From: Ziziphus jujuba | Lineage: Eukaryota > Streptophyta > Magnoliopsida > Rosales > Rhamnaceae | Length of the DNA: 64,000 nt | Reading direction: 5' to 3' | Assembly: GCF_031755915.1 (NCBI RefSeq) | Contig: NC_083389.1 | Location: 26,915,501-26,979,500, forward strand | In this document: piece after piece, positions 46,103 to 59,521 of the stretch | Numbering within the stretch: position 1 is the stretch's first letter | Layout: every line of letters begins with the position of its first letter | Made by a program: the position numbers and the translations under genes | The notes under the pieces: model-generated | Databases searched by the model: none | What the model saw: only the letters and a program-made list of their open reading frames with translations | What the model was told of the DNA's origin: nothing

Positions 46103-48407
46103 TTAAAATTTCTTGAAGAAATCGTAAATGTGCTTGTTTATCTCATCTGGCTTTTCTTGGTTGAGGAAGTGGGCTACACCTTCCAGTATCACTAACTCCT
46201 CCAGAAGTGGCACAGCTTTCTTGATCCCGCCTTTGTTTAAGTAATCCTTAACACCTGGAGCATTATAAGCTAGGTCAAGATCTCCCACAATAAACTTAAC
46301 TGGAACTTTGATTTGAGCTCCGGTCCATGGTGCCATGAGTTCCCAATTTCTGCATGGCAGGAAAAAGAAAAATGGAAATGAGATTATATATAATTCAAAA
46401 ATGAAAAATGCAATAGATTGTATTTAATTGGAATTTGAGATTTTAGAAATTTAATTGAATCCAATGACATATTAAATAAATATGTCAACCCACAACTAGA
46501 TAATAGTCCATTCTTGTGGGATTTAAAAAATGAAATGAAAATATATATCAGACTGGTTATTTTCAATGTTGTTGTAAGCAAGAAGCAGATATATTCAATC
46601 AAAGCTTAAAAGAAGCAAACCTATCTATATTTCTGTAGTAGTTCACTGCCGCAGTGAAGCCTTTCTTCTCATATTTGGCGATGTAGTACTTAACCTCTTC
46701 CTCTGACAACCAAGAAGGCAATTCAATCGGAGCATCCAGAGGATTTCCAAATCCTTTCCCTTTAGGCAAGTGTAGTGGACCTGGATTACGATATGTTAGT
46801 ATTTCTTTGATAACTCTTTCAGTACCAATCTGGGCAAACTCAGCTTCTATTTCTCCAGGCTCCTACAATACATGTAAGCAACACAATTATATTGGTTTAA
46901 CAAATCCAGTAAGGCTACACTAAAAGAAAATAATGTTACTCAACAGCCATGAGATCAAGTTGTTAGGGATATCAGAATGTGCTATAGCAAAACTAAGCTA
47001 ACTCTTTTTAAGACAAGTGAAAATTACAATGATGGCATAAAAATTAGACAAATAAAAACTTAGATATCTAATAACAGCTAAACATATTTCTTTAAAATGT
47101 TTTGACTAGTCATGGTTGTCGAAACTGTGGTTAACAAGGCATAATAAACAATTCAGCCAAAAACGGGAGATTGCTATGGGGTTTTCTAGATTCTCACAGA
47201 TGGTTATTTTCAATTGGCAAAGGTGTGCTAAGCGTTGCGGGTAAAACGAATATTTTAAGTATCCGTCCTCATCCTCATTAAAATAATAAATTCAACAAGT
47301 AGATAAACTAATTAACAATGATCTCCAACTTTAAGGTTCGTGACTAGTTATTAAAATATTCAACCACGAGTCCACGACAAGTTATTAAATCACCTTTTTG
47401 GCATCAAAAGCTTCACAGTGACACAACCATTGCAATTCCATACGCATATTAATCTAATCATGAACTGATCGAGCACAAATTTCCAACTAGAAAGCCCAGA
47501 TTACTCATATTTTAAGGATGATTAGGGGTCCACATACAATAAATTATAACATAAATCTAAAAATTGCAGGATGCCATCACCAAATACCTACAGATTGCAG
47601 AAGGGTTAATAAGAGGACAAAAGGGACTTGGAAAATTGTCGTGCCCACCTCACATATTAGAATTGGGACAAAGGTAATTGCTATATTTCCTTCTATCAAC
47701 CACAGACAGATTAATTCTGAGGGCAAAAATTATCATCAATTTTCCAAAAACAAAAGAAAAGAAACCTTGATTGACTAAGTTTATAAATGGTCATCAATGC
47801 AACTACTCCCAGTAATTTGTGAAGCCCAAAACTTTAAATTTTCAAACTTTTTATTTCATCATTCAGAAGCTACAACCAAGTGAAAAAAAAAACTGCTGCA
47901 AATAAGATATTAAAAAAAAAAAAGGGAAATAATAACCTGAAATCTGCAGATATAATAGTCAGAACCATAGAGGGCATTCAAGCTCTGAATAGGTCTCCTC
48001 GCAGGGTTTCTGGGCGTGTAAACCGCGCTCATGTTCACCAAGGCCTTCACTCGGTCCGGGCGAAACAGGCACAGATACCAAGCCATGATAGCACCCCAGT
48101 CATGCCCAACCACAAACACCTTGTCCTGATCGGAAGCTATGGCGTCCAGGAGCGCTATCAGGTCCCCAACCACGTGGAAGGCAGTGTAATCGGACGGCGA
48201 AGCCGGCGCATCGGTGTCGCCGTAGCCACGCAGATCCGGTGCGACGGCTCGGTAGCCGAGTGAAGCCAGTGCGTGGATCTGGTGGCGCCAGCAGTACCAT
48301 AGCTCAGGGAAACCGTGGATGAATAGGATCACTGGGCCTTGGCCTTTCTCTGCTACATGCATACTTATGCCATTGACTTGCAGTGTTCTATGCTCTATGC
48401 CGTCCAT
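46103..48407 (-). CDS. Soluble epoxide hydrolase (alpha/beta-hydrolase)
   Basis: Three exons: 48407-47937, 46862-46621, 46349-46103; GT-AG, phases 0 and 2; 319 residues. It is a plant-type epoxide hydrolase without the N-terminal phosphatase domain found in mammals. The oxyanion motif is HGFP at 31-34. The nucleophile is Asp103 in GHDWGA. The acid is Asp263 in VGDLDL and the base is His298 in GVAHF. Lid tyrosines are Tyr152 and Tyr233. Each catalytic residue sits exactly two positions before its counterpart in potato StEH1 (Asp105, Tyr154, Tyr235, Asp265, His300), strong support for the splice model. It hydrolyses fatty-acid epoxides in cutin, defence-lipid and oxylipin metabolism (family knowledge). 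The C-terminal KKF is not a canonical peroxisome signal. Convergent with the FAHD1-like gene. Confidence 0.95.
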
Positions 48408-49754
48408 TGTTTCTCTGCGATTTTTCAGAAGTTTTTTGTTTTGGTGTTGAGCTTTCAAAGCTACTTTCACTTTTAGCGGCACAGAGTATTTGTTTCCTTA
48501 AATAAATTCTTAAAAAAATAAATAAATTTTGACTGATTTGAATCAAAACGTACAAAATTTGATGAGTTGATTGGATCACAATCTTTGTGAATTTATAGAC
48601 AAACGATCGAGCTCCTTAACGTATCATATATTGCCACCTCCCTACTTGGATTTTTTTTTTCATTTTCTTTAAAAATAGTAATAAATCATTATTAATAATT
48701 TGCTGATCCACAAAAAAAAAAAATAATAATAATAATAATACTTTATAAAGTAAATTTATATTTTATTTATTCGATTAAAAACTTAGCATAAATCCTTCTC
48801 ATAATAAAAAAGTGAGAAAAAATAATTAAAATGATCTTCTGATCTATTTTTATTCCAAATACGTCCAATTTACACACAAAATAAATAAATAAATAAAAGT
48901 AAAGACAACATTAACATTAAGGAATAAGTAAATACAAATATTTATGCAATAATTATATATATTTAATTAGCTAGTAGAAAGAGTTTGTTACTAAAATTAT
49001 AAGCATCAACGTGATTCAGGAAAAGGGATTTTTTTCTGTTAAGATAAAAAAGAAAAAAGAAATAACGTGTTTCATGAAAAGATGAACATGTTCCTTTTAA
49101 CATGTCCAAGTGAATAATGGCTCTCTAACAGAAGATAAAGGTTTGCCGAATATCTTTTTTTTTTTTTTTTCTTTTAACATGATATGTTAGAAAAATTATT
49201 GGTTGGGAGCCATTAAAGATGGTCTTAAAAGAATACCATTGACCAAGACCTTGAAATTTTGGTTTTACGAAAACAATAAATAATGCAACACAAGTACTGA
49301 TGTATAACTAAAACTTTGCAGAATATATTATTAAATAATAATTCAGATCATAACAATATTATTCTATTTTAAGATCAACTATCAATTATCAGTGTTTGAT
49401 TAAAAATAAAAAAATAAAACTGTGATAATCGATATAAAATAAAAAAAAAGGATCAACTATCAAATTTTTTTTATTATTATTATTTTTTGTTAATAAAAAG
49501 TATCAAAGTATTAAATAGGAAGTTTGGAAAAGTATCAAATATATATATATATATATATATTTTTTATAAGATACGGCTTTGAACATAAATTTATGGGATA
49601 ACAATATAGCAATATGACAGATAAAACCAGATTTACTCTCTGACCATAAATGATGGATCCAAAACCGTTTATATTAAAGTATTCATGGTTATTGATTGAA
49701 CGTTGCATAAAAAGAGAGATATTTTAAGAAACATGCAATTAAATGCTCCTGACA

Positions 49755-49788
<34 letters not shown>

Positions 49789-51607
49789 GCTGAAATGCTA
49801 GGGGTATATCATTGTAATAAAAATTTGGATGTTGGGTAACCGTCTCATTCCCACGGGTCCAATCTTTGTTAACAATTTCATTGCTTTCTCGTCTTTAATA
49901 TTAAATTAACATTTTTAAAGACAACTAAAACTTCACAAAGAAAACTCCATCTGCATCCAACATGTTTACCAAAACCTTGGCATTTTATGTTGGGTTTCTT
50001 TTTTTTACAATCTTTAACTCCAATACAATGTATCTTTTATCTTTTTGGAAACACTTTTTTTCACATGCTAAACTCACAAACTAGTTTGAGTGTTTTACAA
50101 GCGAAACCGAAAATACCTCTGAGTAGCTGGAATTAGACTATTTATATTTTGTTTTTGTTTTAACATCTATTGGAGTATACCACTCACATCTTCATTTGTG
50201 TAGCTGAAAATTCAAATAAACTTAAAAACTATATTTAAAAAAAAAAAAAAAAAAAAAAGCACAAAAAACATAATCTTTGAGGATGCCTTTGGGCAGGCTT
50301 TTTCCTATTTGAAGTTTTATAGCAGTATAAGACCGTCTCATATTACCAAAAAATAAATGTTAATGTTGTTTGACAGAAAAACCATGTTACTACGAGGAGA
50401 AAACGACAAGTTGAGCCCTGTCCATTTCAGTAAAAGCAATGATGCACTGCGATGAATTTACAATTAAGGTTTGCAGAGAGAGAAGCGTTTCAATGTTTGC
50501 ACATGAAGTCGCCGCTCCACATTTTGGAACTTTGTGCTTTTCTATATGAAACCGGCCTTTCATCCCCATTTTTATTTTGTCCATTTTCTTTCTTCTACTT
50601 GGGCCTTCCTTCTTCTTCCTCGATCTTTTGAGTTATTTTTGTTTTATTTTATTTTATTTTTTGATGAATAGATCTTTTTAGAGCCATATAAATTGCATAT
50701 GTGCAAGTTTTTTTTATTAGTTACCGTGACACTCTCCATTTTGGTGCCACCAACTTATACCCACCATTTGTTGCTTGCTTTCAACTATTTATGCCTATTA
50801 GCTTTTACCCTTTTAGTGTTGTCTTCCTATTGAAACATTTTTTTCCATAGAAGTTTCAACACGAACTCGCGTGGTCATGGACCCCCTTTTGACTGACATC
50901 TAATACTTATATATTTCACCTACATTGATTTGATATGCAGATGAGGCTCCTAACAAGGCATCCATTGGACCCCTGAAATCTGAACCCAACGACCACCGAA
51001 AAGACAAAAGGATTGCTGAAGATCCATCAAATATTATAATGATCATATATGATCTTACCCAACAACCAACGGTCTCAGAAAGATAAATTGGAAAATATTA
51101 CTGAATAGTGAATATTACGAAAGCCAATGATGGTTTTCGATATGCATCAATATGAAGATTAATCATTGTTTTTGCATTCTAAATATTAAGATTGAGTATA
51201 ACGTTTTTTTGGTGAATAAGATTGAGTATAAGTTAAGGCATACAATAATAAGATGAATGAATAAAAAGGAAAAAATGTTGGGAACAGATTTTAGTCAAAC
51301 CAAATAAGAGTTTCATTAGTTCGCCAAATAAACCAAAAAAAAAAAAATGTGAGCAACATAGATAAAAAAAGAGGATTCAGCTTTCCTCCAAAGGATATGC
51401 CTTTGCAGTTATGCAAAAAACACACACAAAAAAGGGACATTTACCCAAACATTAAGACTAAAAAAAGTGGAACCCCATAAAAGCAAACCAAACCGAACCC
51501 ATTAACAGCCACTTTGAGAAAAAGAAAATAAAAAAGTAATAATATAAGCTTTACAAAATAAGGCTCTAGAAATGCTAATTAACTTAATTATCTGGGAAGA
51601 AGAGAAA
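48408..51607. other. Intergenic DNA with no supportable gene
   Basis: AT-rich spacer with (ATA)n near 48721-48741, (AT)n near 49540-49560, (ATT)n at 49757-49790, A run at 50236-50258 and T runs near 49157. A short minus-strand frame at 50390-50584 has protein-like composition but no start context, partners or family; I do not call it. Confidence 0.55.
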
Positions 51608-52269
51608 CTAGGTAACCAGATAAATGGGCATGGCAGAGGCAGAGATCCTATGCTGTTGTTCCATGTTAAGCTCTCTGAGACTGAGATAAGGTATATCCAC
51701 CTCACCTTTACTCGTCGGAGTTAATGTACCGGCGAGAGGACCCGATGAAGGCAGGCTAGTTGTTCGGTACGGCGTGCTAGACCCACTTCTGCTTTCGGTA
51801 ATGTAAACAGGTCCTGAAATGGATGCCCTGAAAGATCGAGCTCTGGCATGGTGAACATCTTCACGATCATCATGGCCATGGTGATTGTGGTGGGTCCATT
51901 TCCATTTGAAGAAAAGCAGAGCATTTCTCCACCACCTCTTCTTCTTGGCCTTGTGGGTTTTCTTTAGATCGTCTTTGCAAATGGGTTTCTGGAGCTTGAA
52001 GTGTATAGAGTCTATGGATCTTGTTGTGTCCCTCCTGTGCTTCCTTGCTTCCTCCAAAACCTGATTATTTTTAATAAACCAAAAAAAACAAGGGGTCAAA
52101 AAGAAAACTTTGAGCAGAGAGACAGAAAAAGCCCAAAAAAAAAAAAAAAAAAACAGAGAAAGAAGGGTATCGAAAATGGGACCTGAAAGTAGTCGATTTG
52201 AGGGTCAAAACCATAATCACTGAAATGCTGAGGTTGTGACATGGGAAAAATTGGTGACTTGGTTGACAT
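51608..52269 (-). CDS. Conserved plant protein of unknown function
   Basis: Two exons: 52269-52183 and 52060-51608, phase-0 GT-AG intron, 179 residues. I do not recognise a named domain. Visible features are an aromatic N-terminal motif (FSDYGFDPQIDYFQ) leading into VLEEARKHRRDTTRS, a very basic and Trp-rich segment (KKKRWWRNALLFFKWKWTHH), a His/Asp-rich stretch, a Ser/Thr/Pro-rich stretch (TESRSGSSTPYRTTS then PSSGPLAGTLTP), and a highly ordered C-terminus (YLSLRELNMEQQ then SAMPIYLVT*). Such end motifs are recalled from uncharacterised plant families. No signal peptide or clear membrane helix is seen; the basic Trp-rich patch could contact membrane or nucleic acid (inference). The joined frame and clean splice sites make it a real gene. 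Confidence 0.82.
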
Positions 52270-55254
52270 TTTTTTAACCTGCTTTCTCTGAAATCTTTTT
52301 TCTGGTTATATATTTTCTTTTCCCCACCAAAACAGACAGAGTGGATGATGGAGAAGAAGGTCAAGTAGCAAGGAAGAAGAAGGGGAGGGAAAGTTAAAGA
52401 GACAGAGAAATAGGAAAAGAGAGAGAGAGGAAAACGGGTAAAAATGTGGGCTTTGGGGGCTCAAGGTGGGAGTGGCCGTTGGCATTGGTAAACCCTACTA
52501 AATGCTTCTTGCATCTTTTAGACTCCCAATGGTACATGCTCTAGTTAAATCTCATTTATTATCACTTGCTTAAACACTCAAACTTGAAGGTTTAAATGAT
52601 TAAAACTACGAAGAAAATTGTTTTTTTATGATGAGCTTTTTGATCTATTTCAAGGGGCTCTTTTTCACCTTTTTTTTTTAATATATATATATATATATAT
52701 ATAATCCAGCTTCTGCTCAATTTGCGTGGCCTTCGGAAAACAGAGTTTTTAGAAGCAAGATTCTTGCCTTAAAATATACAAGCTTATGCAAAACAAAATT
52801 ACTATGCAGAATTTATACACAGAAAAATTTTCTTTTCACAGGTCAAAACATAATCACGTGTTATTCATTTTTTGGTTTAAGATTCTGTCTTTGAGGGGAA
52901 AAAAAAAAAAAAAGAATTTGTTTTAGATATGAAGAAACAGAATCTTATTGAAAGATTTTGAAGGGTTAAATTGATGATAAAATTCAACACTTTTTACTTT
53001 CACAGCTTTTTGCTTTACTCGAGTGGATTTGAAAAATGATGTGATTTTGGTTTTGGTAATGATTCAAGCGTAAATAAGTTGACGAAAATGAACTGATATG
53101 AACCAATAGTAGTGGGCTTATGAAACCAATATTGATTTTATAAAGACTGCTTGAAAATCTCAACAATGCTTGTAGTGGAGTCCAAAACCAAACATCACCA
53201 CCAAGTCCAACCATTTTTTTAGCTTAGCTTAAGAGTTACTTCTTTTAGAGTTGTAATTTTAGCTGGTTTTGCCTCTCCCAAGTCAAATTTATCTTTTTTT
53301 TTTTTTTTTTTTAGGGGGGTTCTTGGTTGGACAAAGCAAAATACTCAGAAAGAAATTCATGGAAAAAAAAAAAAAAAAACTCACAAGGAACCTCTTGATA
53401 GAAAGAAAGAAATATTTATTTGCAGTTATTATTACCAAAAAAATAATAAATATTTATTTGAATCAAAGCCTACAAAACTCGCACAAACAGAAGGCACGGG
53501 TCCCTAGGAGTCACTGTCCCATAAACGTTAGGCAGAATATCTAAGAAAGAGTAAGTTTTGGATAAAAAATTTGTCATGCACCGACAAACAAATAGGAATT
53601 ATAAAATCCCAATTAAGCTACCTTACTACCAAACAAAGGTATGTGAAATGGCATAAGAATTTTTGAAATTTTAATAAAACCATTTTGATATCGTATTGGG
53701 GATGGTGATTGAAGCAAGAGGAGAAAACAGATCTGGATAATTATTGAAGAACTCTCTTCGATGGATGAGTAATTGACAAGAAACTCACATGAATTACATA
53801 TGGTTTTCGATGTTTTTTAATTATATGAAAAGGAAATTATTAGGGTCTCAAAAAAAAAAAAAAAAAAAAAAGTGAAAGAAAGCAAACCCCACGAGTTTGA
53901 TATTGTACAAAGAATGATATAAAAGAGCTCCCTCTCTCTCACATGTTTGGTGTGAGAATGGGAAACATATTATGAACCATTTGGTCAAATTTTGTTGCCT
54001 AGCTTAGCTTCTTTGCACTTACTGGTTCGGTGGATGATCCAACAAGGAATGTCACGACAATTTTTTTATTATTTATTATCATTAAATATTATTAGATCTT
54101 TAATTTCTATAAATATGAAAAATTAAAATCCTAAATCCTAAATTTTATATGATGAAATAATAGTTTTGTCACTTGATTGTTTTAAAAGTATAATCATATA
54201 ATTAATTAGACATCATTTTTATTGTAAAAAGAAACTATATATAGGTGTTTCTAAGCTTCTAGCTTTGTTTTAACCCCTGAATGGTCTTCGTTATTAAAAA
54301 ATAATAATAACCTAAAAGCTCTTATTTAAGAAGGTTAATGAGAGAAATATTTTTTTTAACCCCAACGCTATATCCAATCCAAATACAGCAAGACCATTTT
54401 CGATAAGCGTGAGATAAAAGCAAAACTTCTGAATGCCCATGATCTGTTTAAAAAGGAAATTAACTTTTTTTTCTCCTTTTTTTTTTTTTTTTTTTTTTTT
54501 GGGACAACTTAATTAAATGTGAACTTATATTATCCCTGGAGCTGTAAAGAGGAATGCTAAGACTTAATGGGCATGGTATAGCCCACAGCTGAAAACACAG
54601 GAAAAGTCCACTTTCTTTAGAATACAAAATTTGACCCAGTCCATGTCGCTGCACTTAGCCCAAACTCGAAACTGAATTAGTTGATTTTTTATTTTATTTT
54701 TTCTCTTTTTTCAGAAACCCGACCAAAAAAGCAAAGGTTGAAAAAAATAATAATAAAATAAACAAAAAAACATAGGAAAAAGTGAGAAATATGATATTCT
54801 AAATAAATATGCCAATAACGAATTTAATTTTTTTTTTAGTAAGGGATAATACTATTAGCAACAAAGTTATTAAACCAATTTTTAGTGATGAAGTAAGCGC
54901 TCATGTAAAAATATAAGTCCGACTAACTATAGATATAGGAAAATTGGTGCATGGTTGAGTGTCCAAACTTTGAAAAACCATATGAGTAATAATAGCATTA
55001 TTGTTCATGAAACAAACATGGTTTGCATTACAAACTAAGAAAGGAAAAAATGATTGAGGGTCAAATAATTCACACATTACATTAACGAGAAATTGTTATC
55101 ATTTTTTTCTTTTCTTTCGTTTGGTTGGAACTTTTTTTTTTTTTAATTTTTTTATTTCGTTCGGTAGGAACTTGGATTGAAAACTCATGGGAAAAGGAAA
55201 AAGAAGTTCAAACTCGTTCCTTAAGCGAGGACCAAAGAAATATCACAATTTCTT

Positions 55255-55285
<31 letters not shown>

Positions 55286-55710
55286 AAAAAAAACAAAAAA
55301 GAGAGAGGGAGAGACATAAAGGGAAATTAGGTAGTAGAAGAAGGGCAAGTAAGTAAATCCAAAAGGAAAACCGCGTCAAGGATGGCGTCTGTGTAAGAAG
55401 AAGAAGAAGGGCAAATTTTTTGGCTACTGTCCGGCAACAACTACTCCATCATTCTTGAACCCCCATCCTCCTACCTCATGAACCTTCCCTCCTATTTCCA
55501 GTTCCTTCACTTTCCTATTTCTTTTTTAATATTAATTAATCAAATTTATTAAATTCCCATATTAAAAAAGCCTCCACTTTCTCTTCTCTCCCTTATTTCC
55601 ACCCCACCCTAATAAAATCCCCTCTTTTCTTTCCACTTCTCCTCCCTCACACTCTGCAAAAACAACTACTACAACACCCACTTCTCTTCTCTCTCTCTCT
55701 CTCTCTCTCT
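52270..55710. other. Intergenic DNA up to the ATL2-like gene
   Basis: No gene seen. Homopolymer runs at 52903-52913, 53291-53312, 53361-53377, 53850-53871, 54476-54500 and 55251-55288, and (AT)n at 52680-52703. The last 400 bp (55370-55710) turns pyrimidine-rich and GC-richer and should hold the ATL2 promoter and 5' leader, ending in the CT tract that touches the ATG. Confidence 0.55.
55688..55710 (+). repeat. (CT)n tract abutting the ATL2-like start codon
   Basis: About 23 bp of CT running directly into ATG at 55711, so it is transcribed 5' UTR and places a pyrimidine stretch within the initiation context. Confidence 0.9.
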
Positions 55711-56649
55711 ATGTCTGCTGAGCAAAACCCAAACATGGACCGCGGTCTCTTTCCCGAATCAGAAGACTTCGGCCATGGCAGCAAAGGTTACGCCCTCAGC
55801 GGCAAGATTATGCTCAGCGCTATTGTGATTCTCTTCTTCGTTGTCATCCTTATGGTCTGCCTCCATCTCTACGCCCGTTGGTATCTTCTCCGAGCTCGCC
55901 GCCGCCAATTGCGTCGCAACCGCCAGCGCCGTACCCATCTCGTATTTCACGTCGACCCCGCCGCTGTTGCTTCAACCCGCGGCCTTGATGCTTCGGTGCT
56001 TAAATCGCTCCCTGTCTTCGTCTACACTACTTCCAAGACCGACCCTGAATCGAACCCTAAAGAATGCGCCGTTTGCTTATCGGAATTCGAAGAGAACGAG
56101 ACGGGTCGTCTGCTTCCAAAATGCAATCATAGTTTCCACACCGATTGTATCGATATGTGGTTTAAATCTCACTCGACATGCCCGCTCTGTAGATCGCCCG
56201 TGGAACCGGATCAGGAGGTCGAAAACCGGGCCGAAGTTGTTGTCACTGTGGATGAACCGGGTGTGAACGAGCCGGGTGGTTCGAGTTCCGGGTTGTGTTC
56301 GGAGTGCGAAGAAGACCGCACCGCTCGTGCCCGATCGCCTTCGGCAGTGCCTTCGTCGTCGTTTGAAAACCGGAGGAAGCCGATGGAGTTTGTAGGTGTT
56401 TCCATAGAAGTTCCGAGAAGGAACGAGAGTTTCGGAATAGCAGACGACGAAACGAGAGCTTCTCCGTCGCCGGCGAGCCAGTCGTTAAGATCGCCGATCA
56501 GTCGGATGTTGTCGTTCAAGAGGATACTGAGCTGGGAGAGAAGAGGAGCCGTTTCACCGTCGGCAAATGCTGCGAGCTGCAGCAGCAGCACCGCCATGGC
56601 TGAGTCGGATATCGAGCGGGCGGGGACGAGAAGCGACTCAGTGAGTTGA
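55711..56649 (+). CDS. ATL2: ATL2-like RING-H2 ubiquitin E3 ligase
   Basis: Intronless, 312 residues, as usual for the ATL family. A short N-terminus precedes one membrane helix (about 31-55, KIMLSAIVILFFVVILMVCL), a basic stop-transfer run, the GLD box (TRGLDASVLKSLP, about 91-103), and the RING-H2 finger C119-x2-C ... C-x-H-x2-H-x2-C-x10-C-x2-C (CAVCLSEFEENETG ... CNHSFHTDCIDMWF ... CPLCR). A long Ser-rich, disordered C-terminus follows, with FKRILSW near the end. The N-terminal helix and YARWYLLR closely match Arabidopsis ATL2, a rapidly elicitor-induced E3 ligase in defence responses. Its position near the CAP-H2 gene also fits ATL2. All eight zinc ligands are present. Confidence 0.93.
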   Translation: MSAEQNPNMDRGLFPESEDFGHGSKGYALSGKIMLSAIVILFFVVILMVCLHLYARWYLLRARRRQLRRNRQRRTHLVFHVDPAAVASTRGLDASVLKSLPVFVYTTSKTDPESNPKECAVCLSEFEENETGRLLPKCNHSFHTDCIDMWFKSHSTCPLCRSPVEPDQEVENRAEVVVTVDEPGVNEPGGSSSGLCSECEEDRTARARSPSAVPSSSFENRRKPMEFVGVSIEVPRRNESFGIADDETRASPSPASQSLRSPISRMLSFKRILSWERRGAVSPSANAASCSSSTAMAESDIERAGTRSDSVS

Positions 56650-59521
56650 CTCAGTAGATATGTATAAGTGACGTGGCAGGTATTTCATAAAATTTTTACC
56701 GAGTGAAAAGAAAAATATCCGGTGCCTGTTCTCAGTCTGTGTGTGTCTCCAGGCAAAAATGAGTAGATGAAGTCCACGTGGCAGGCTGACGGGCGAAGAA
56801 AGGTGTTTGGTTTTATATACGTATTTTTTCTCCATGCCTTAAATGGAGAGAATACGAAATTTGACTTGTATATAATATTAATATCTCATTCCATTTATTA
56901 ATTGTGTTTGTTTTTTTTTTTTTTTTGAAATTACTACTATTATTGTATAAAGGAAAAAAGAAATTCGATTTTGGCGTGCTGGGCAACTTGGAAATAGAAT
57001 TATGTCTTTTTATATTGATTGTTCCGGTATCAACAACTTGTGCATGAATAGTGGTTATCCAATTGACGTGATAGCAAGTGTAATAAATAATAATTTAGAG
57101 AAAAAATAAAAATAATTAATTACCCCAAAAAAAAAAAATTTGAGAAGGATCTTCGAATAATAATTTATACCCTCTATTATTTATGGTCTTTCCTTGTTTG
57201 TTATTATTACATTTGTTTAACAAGATATATGTCGGTTGGGTTTATTTAGAAATTCATATTTTATAGCCAAAAAATTGTCAAATTTAATTTATCCATGCTT
57301 CAGTTTATTTTGAAATCTAAAACTGTGCATCAAATTGCTCCAACTGGTTCATTTTCAAATACTTGAGAGAAGAAAGTGTGACAGAAAATGAGAAATTGGG
57401 AAGTTTTGGTCAGGCACGCCAAGACATTACTTCTGTGGGCAGTAAGGAATAGTTGGTATGTTACTGTTTTGTGGGTTTGCAAAGTTGACATAGCATTGAA
57501 TGTGAGCAGAGTTTGGGTAAAGTCAGGAGGATTCAAGAGCCTCCAATGCTGATTAATGCAGTCAGCAGGTACATTAGCTTTCAAAGTCTTCTCAAGTATT
57601 CTTTGTCAAGCCACCTCCAAAATTCCAAATTTCATTTAATCAAGTTACAATCAATATTTTGTCAAAAAAAAAAAAAAAAGTTACAAGCAAGACTATTCAG
57701 CTACTTTGTGTTAAATTTTAGGTTTTGGGTTCAATCATGTCTAAACTGAATAATTATAATTTTCAGCTACTCTCTTATATTAAAAACATGATTATTATGA
57801 ATCTTGTATGGGTTTCTGGTTTAGATTCAATCCACCTTTAAAGTTCATGTAAACCTAAACAGTTATTGAAAGTGTGAGAAGACATATTTAACACAGTTTA
57901 TTGCATTCCTGTTGATGGGAAATTTGTTTGTAGCTGTCTGGATATGAACCGGTTATGTTGTTACAAAAAATTACATTATTTATATAATGGTTGTACTTTT
58001 GGGATCAGGAGGAGGATGAGAAAAACAGAAGACTTTTCCATAGAAGGTGCAAATATGTTGCTCCTTTAATGGGGTTTTGATGGAAAAGAAAAAGTAATGA
58101 TCCATAGCTGTCTACATATTTCCTAGATTTACTGATATTTACACGCTTTCTTCTACAGTTTTGGTATTTACCATTAGAATCTAGGAAAAGGATAAAGACA
58201 AAAGAAAACGAAAACACATAAAAGAAGAACGCGCTTTCAAATTCCAAGTTATTTTTATTATTATTTTTTTTTTTTCAACTTTTTTACTTGCCACAAGGTT
58301 ACTTGTCTGTCAGTCAAATTGAAGGTCCCCTATCCTCCAGGGAAGGAACTATTCTTTCAAATTAAGTGGAATAGTTTGAAAATTAATGTAATTTTATATG
58401 GTTTAGAATGAATGTGAACCTTTGGATTCTTTTTTTTTTTTTTCCCCTCGGATATTGACTTATGTTGGGACCAGAAATTACAGATGAGGTGGCAGTGGCA
58501 CAAAGAAAGATTTTATGACCAAATGGAGGCCAACCCAGGAGCTAAGGTTACTTGAGCAAGTATCCTATTGATTCATTAGTCTCTAAACAAATCACGGCGA
58601 AGAAAAAAGAAAAAAAAAAGAAAAAAAAAGAAAGACTTTGGTTTAGGCTGCGCTTGAGTTAGTGCTTAATTTGACCAATTTGTTCATTTTCAGACTAATC
58701 CACAATCTCATGGTGGAAGATGACAACTTTTCGTTGGTAAACTAAAAAGCCATGCATAAGTAGGAATACGAACAAAGGGAAGCAAAGCCATCAAAAAAGT
58801 CTTACTTGAGGGTCCCATCTCAAGAAGCAAACAGCATAGAGTACCTCTCTACCCCACACGGTTTGGCAGAAATCTTTTTTATTGTTGGGTGCTAAAAAAC
58901 AGAATCTCTTTACTCTGCGAAAGCTTCACATTATTTCTTTCTTTAGTGCCTTTGCCTCGCAAGAAGAGAGATGGAGCAAGTAAAACCCAAAGGTTGACAT
59001 TGACTTAAATTAAAATTGTATTTGTGACACGTTAGATTTAGAGACCATCCACTCCAATTTCATGTTTGAAAGTCCACGCTGTTCAACTAATTTTGATTGA
59101 AATTGGATGGAAATGACATCATTTAAATTGTAAGCATGTAAAATGGGAACCCAATGTTGGATGATTGGTGCATTTTTATTAACTCTTGCTACTTCTTAGC
59201 ACCCACCTACTTCTTGCTTAGCATCTCCATTATTCCTAATTTTGCAATATTAGTATTTTGAGAATATTTAATCATTCGCGAGCATATGAAAAATCATTGG
59301 GAATATGATACTCATTTATCATTTTTGTCTTTTTGAACATGATTGAAAGGGTTTACAGCTGCGTAACAAACTTGCCATCCGCCCCGCTGCTATCCAACTC
59401 AATATGTAGACAACAGAGCATGAATAATATGGTATTTTCTATAGAATTTTTTCCCCCAAGATTCTAACATTTTCTTAGCATCTAAGATTATTTTCTATAC
59501 ATGAAACCAGACAGGTGGATT
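56650..59521. other. Intergenic DNA between ATL2-like gene and CAP-H2
   Basis: Tail-to-tail spacer. The ATL2 3' UTR holds a G-box (CACGTG, 56775-56780). There are T/A runs near 56910, 57664-57679, 58260-58275, 58430-58443 and 58606-58630. A minus-strand frame at 57330-57584 is unrecognised and not called. A decayed copy of the last CAP-H2 exon lies at 59349-59410. Confidence 0.55.
59349..59410 (-). pseudogene. Degenerate duplicate of the last CAP-H2 exon
   Basis: On plus, gtaacaaa...cttgccatccgccccgc then ctatccaactca parallels 59618-59665 within the real last exon (gtaacaaaaagacttgtc then ctatccaacttga). On the minus strand it reads VELDSSGADGKFV, against [13 protein letters not shown] in the gene, then meets a stop. 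It lies about 110 bp downstream of the CAP-H2 stop. Either a local duplication relic or an alternative terminal exon; no good acceptor site was found. Confidence 0.45.

Noticed and set aside
50390..50584. 64-residue minus-strand frame
   Set aside because: Composition is protein-like but no family, start context or neighbour supports it.
57330..57584. 84-residue minus-strand frame downstream of the ATL2-like gene
   Set aside because: No domain, no conserved motif known to me, no splice partners; probably chance.
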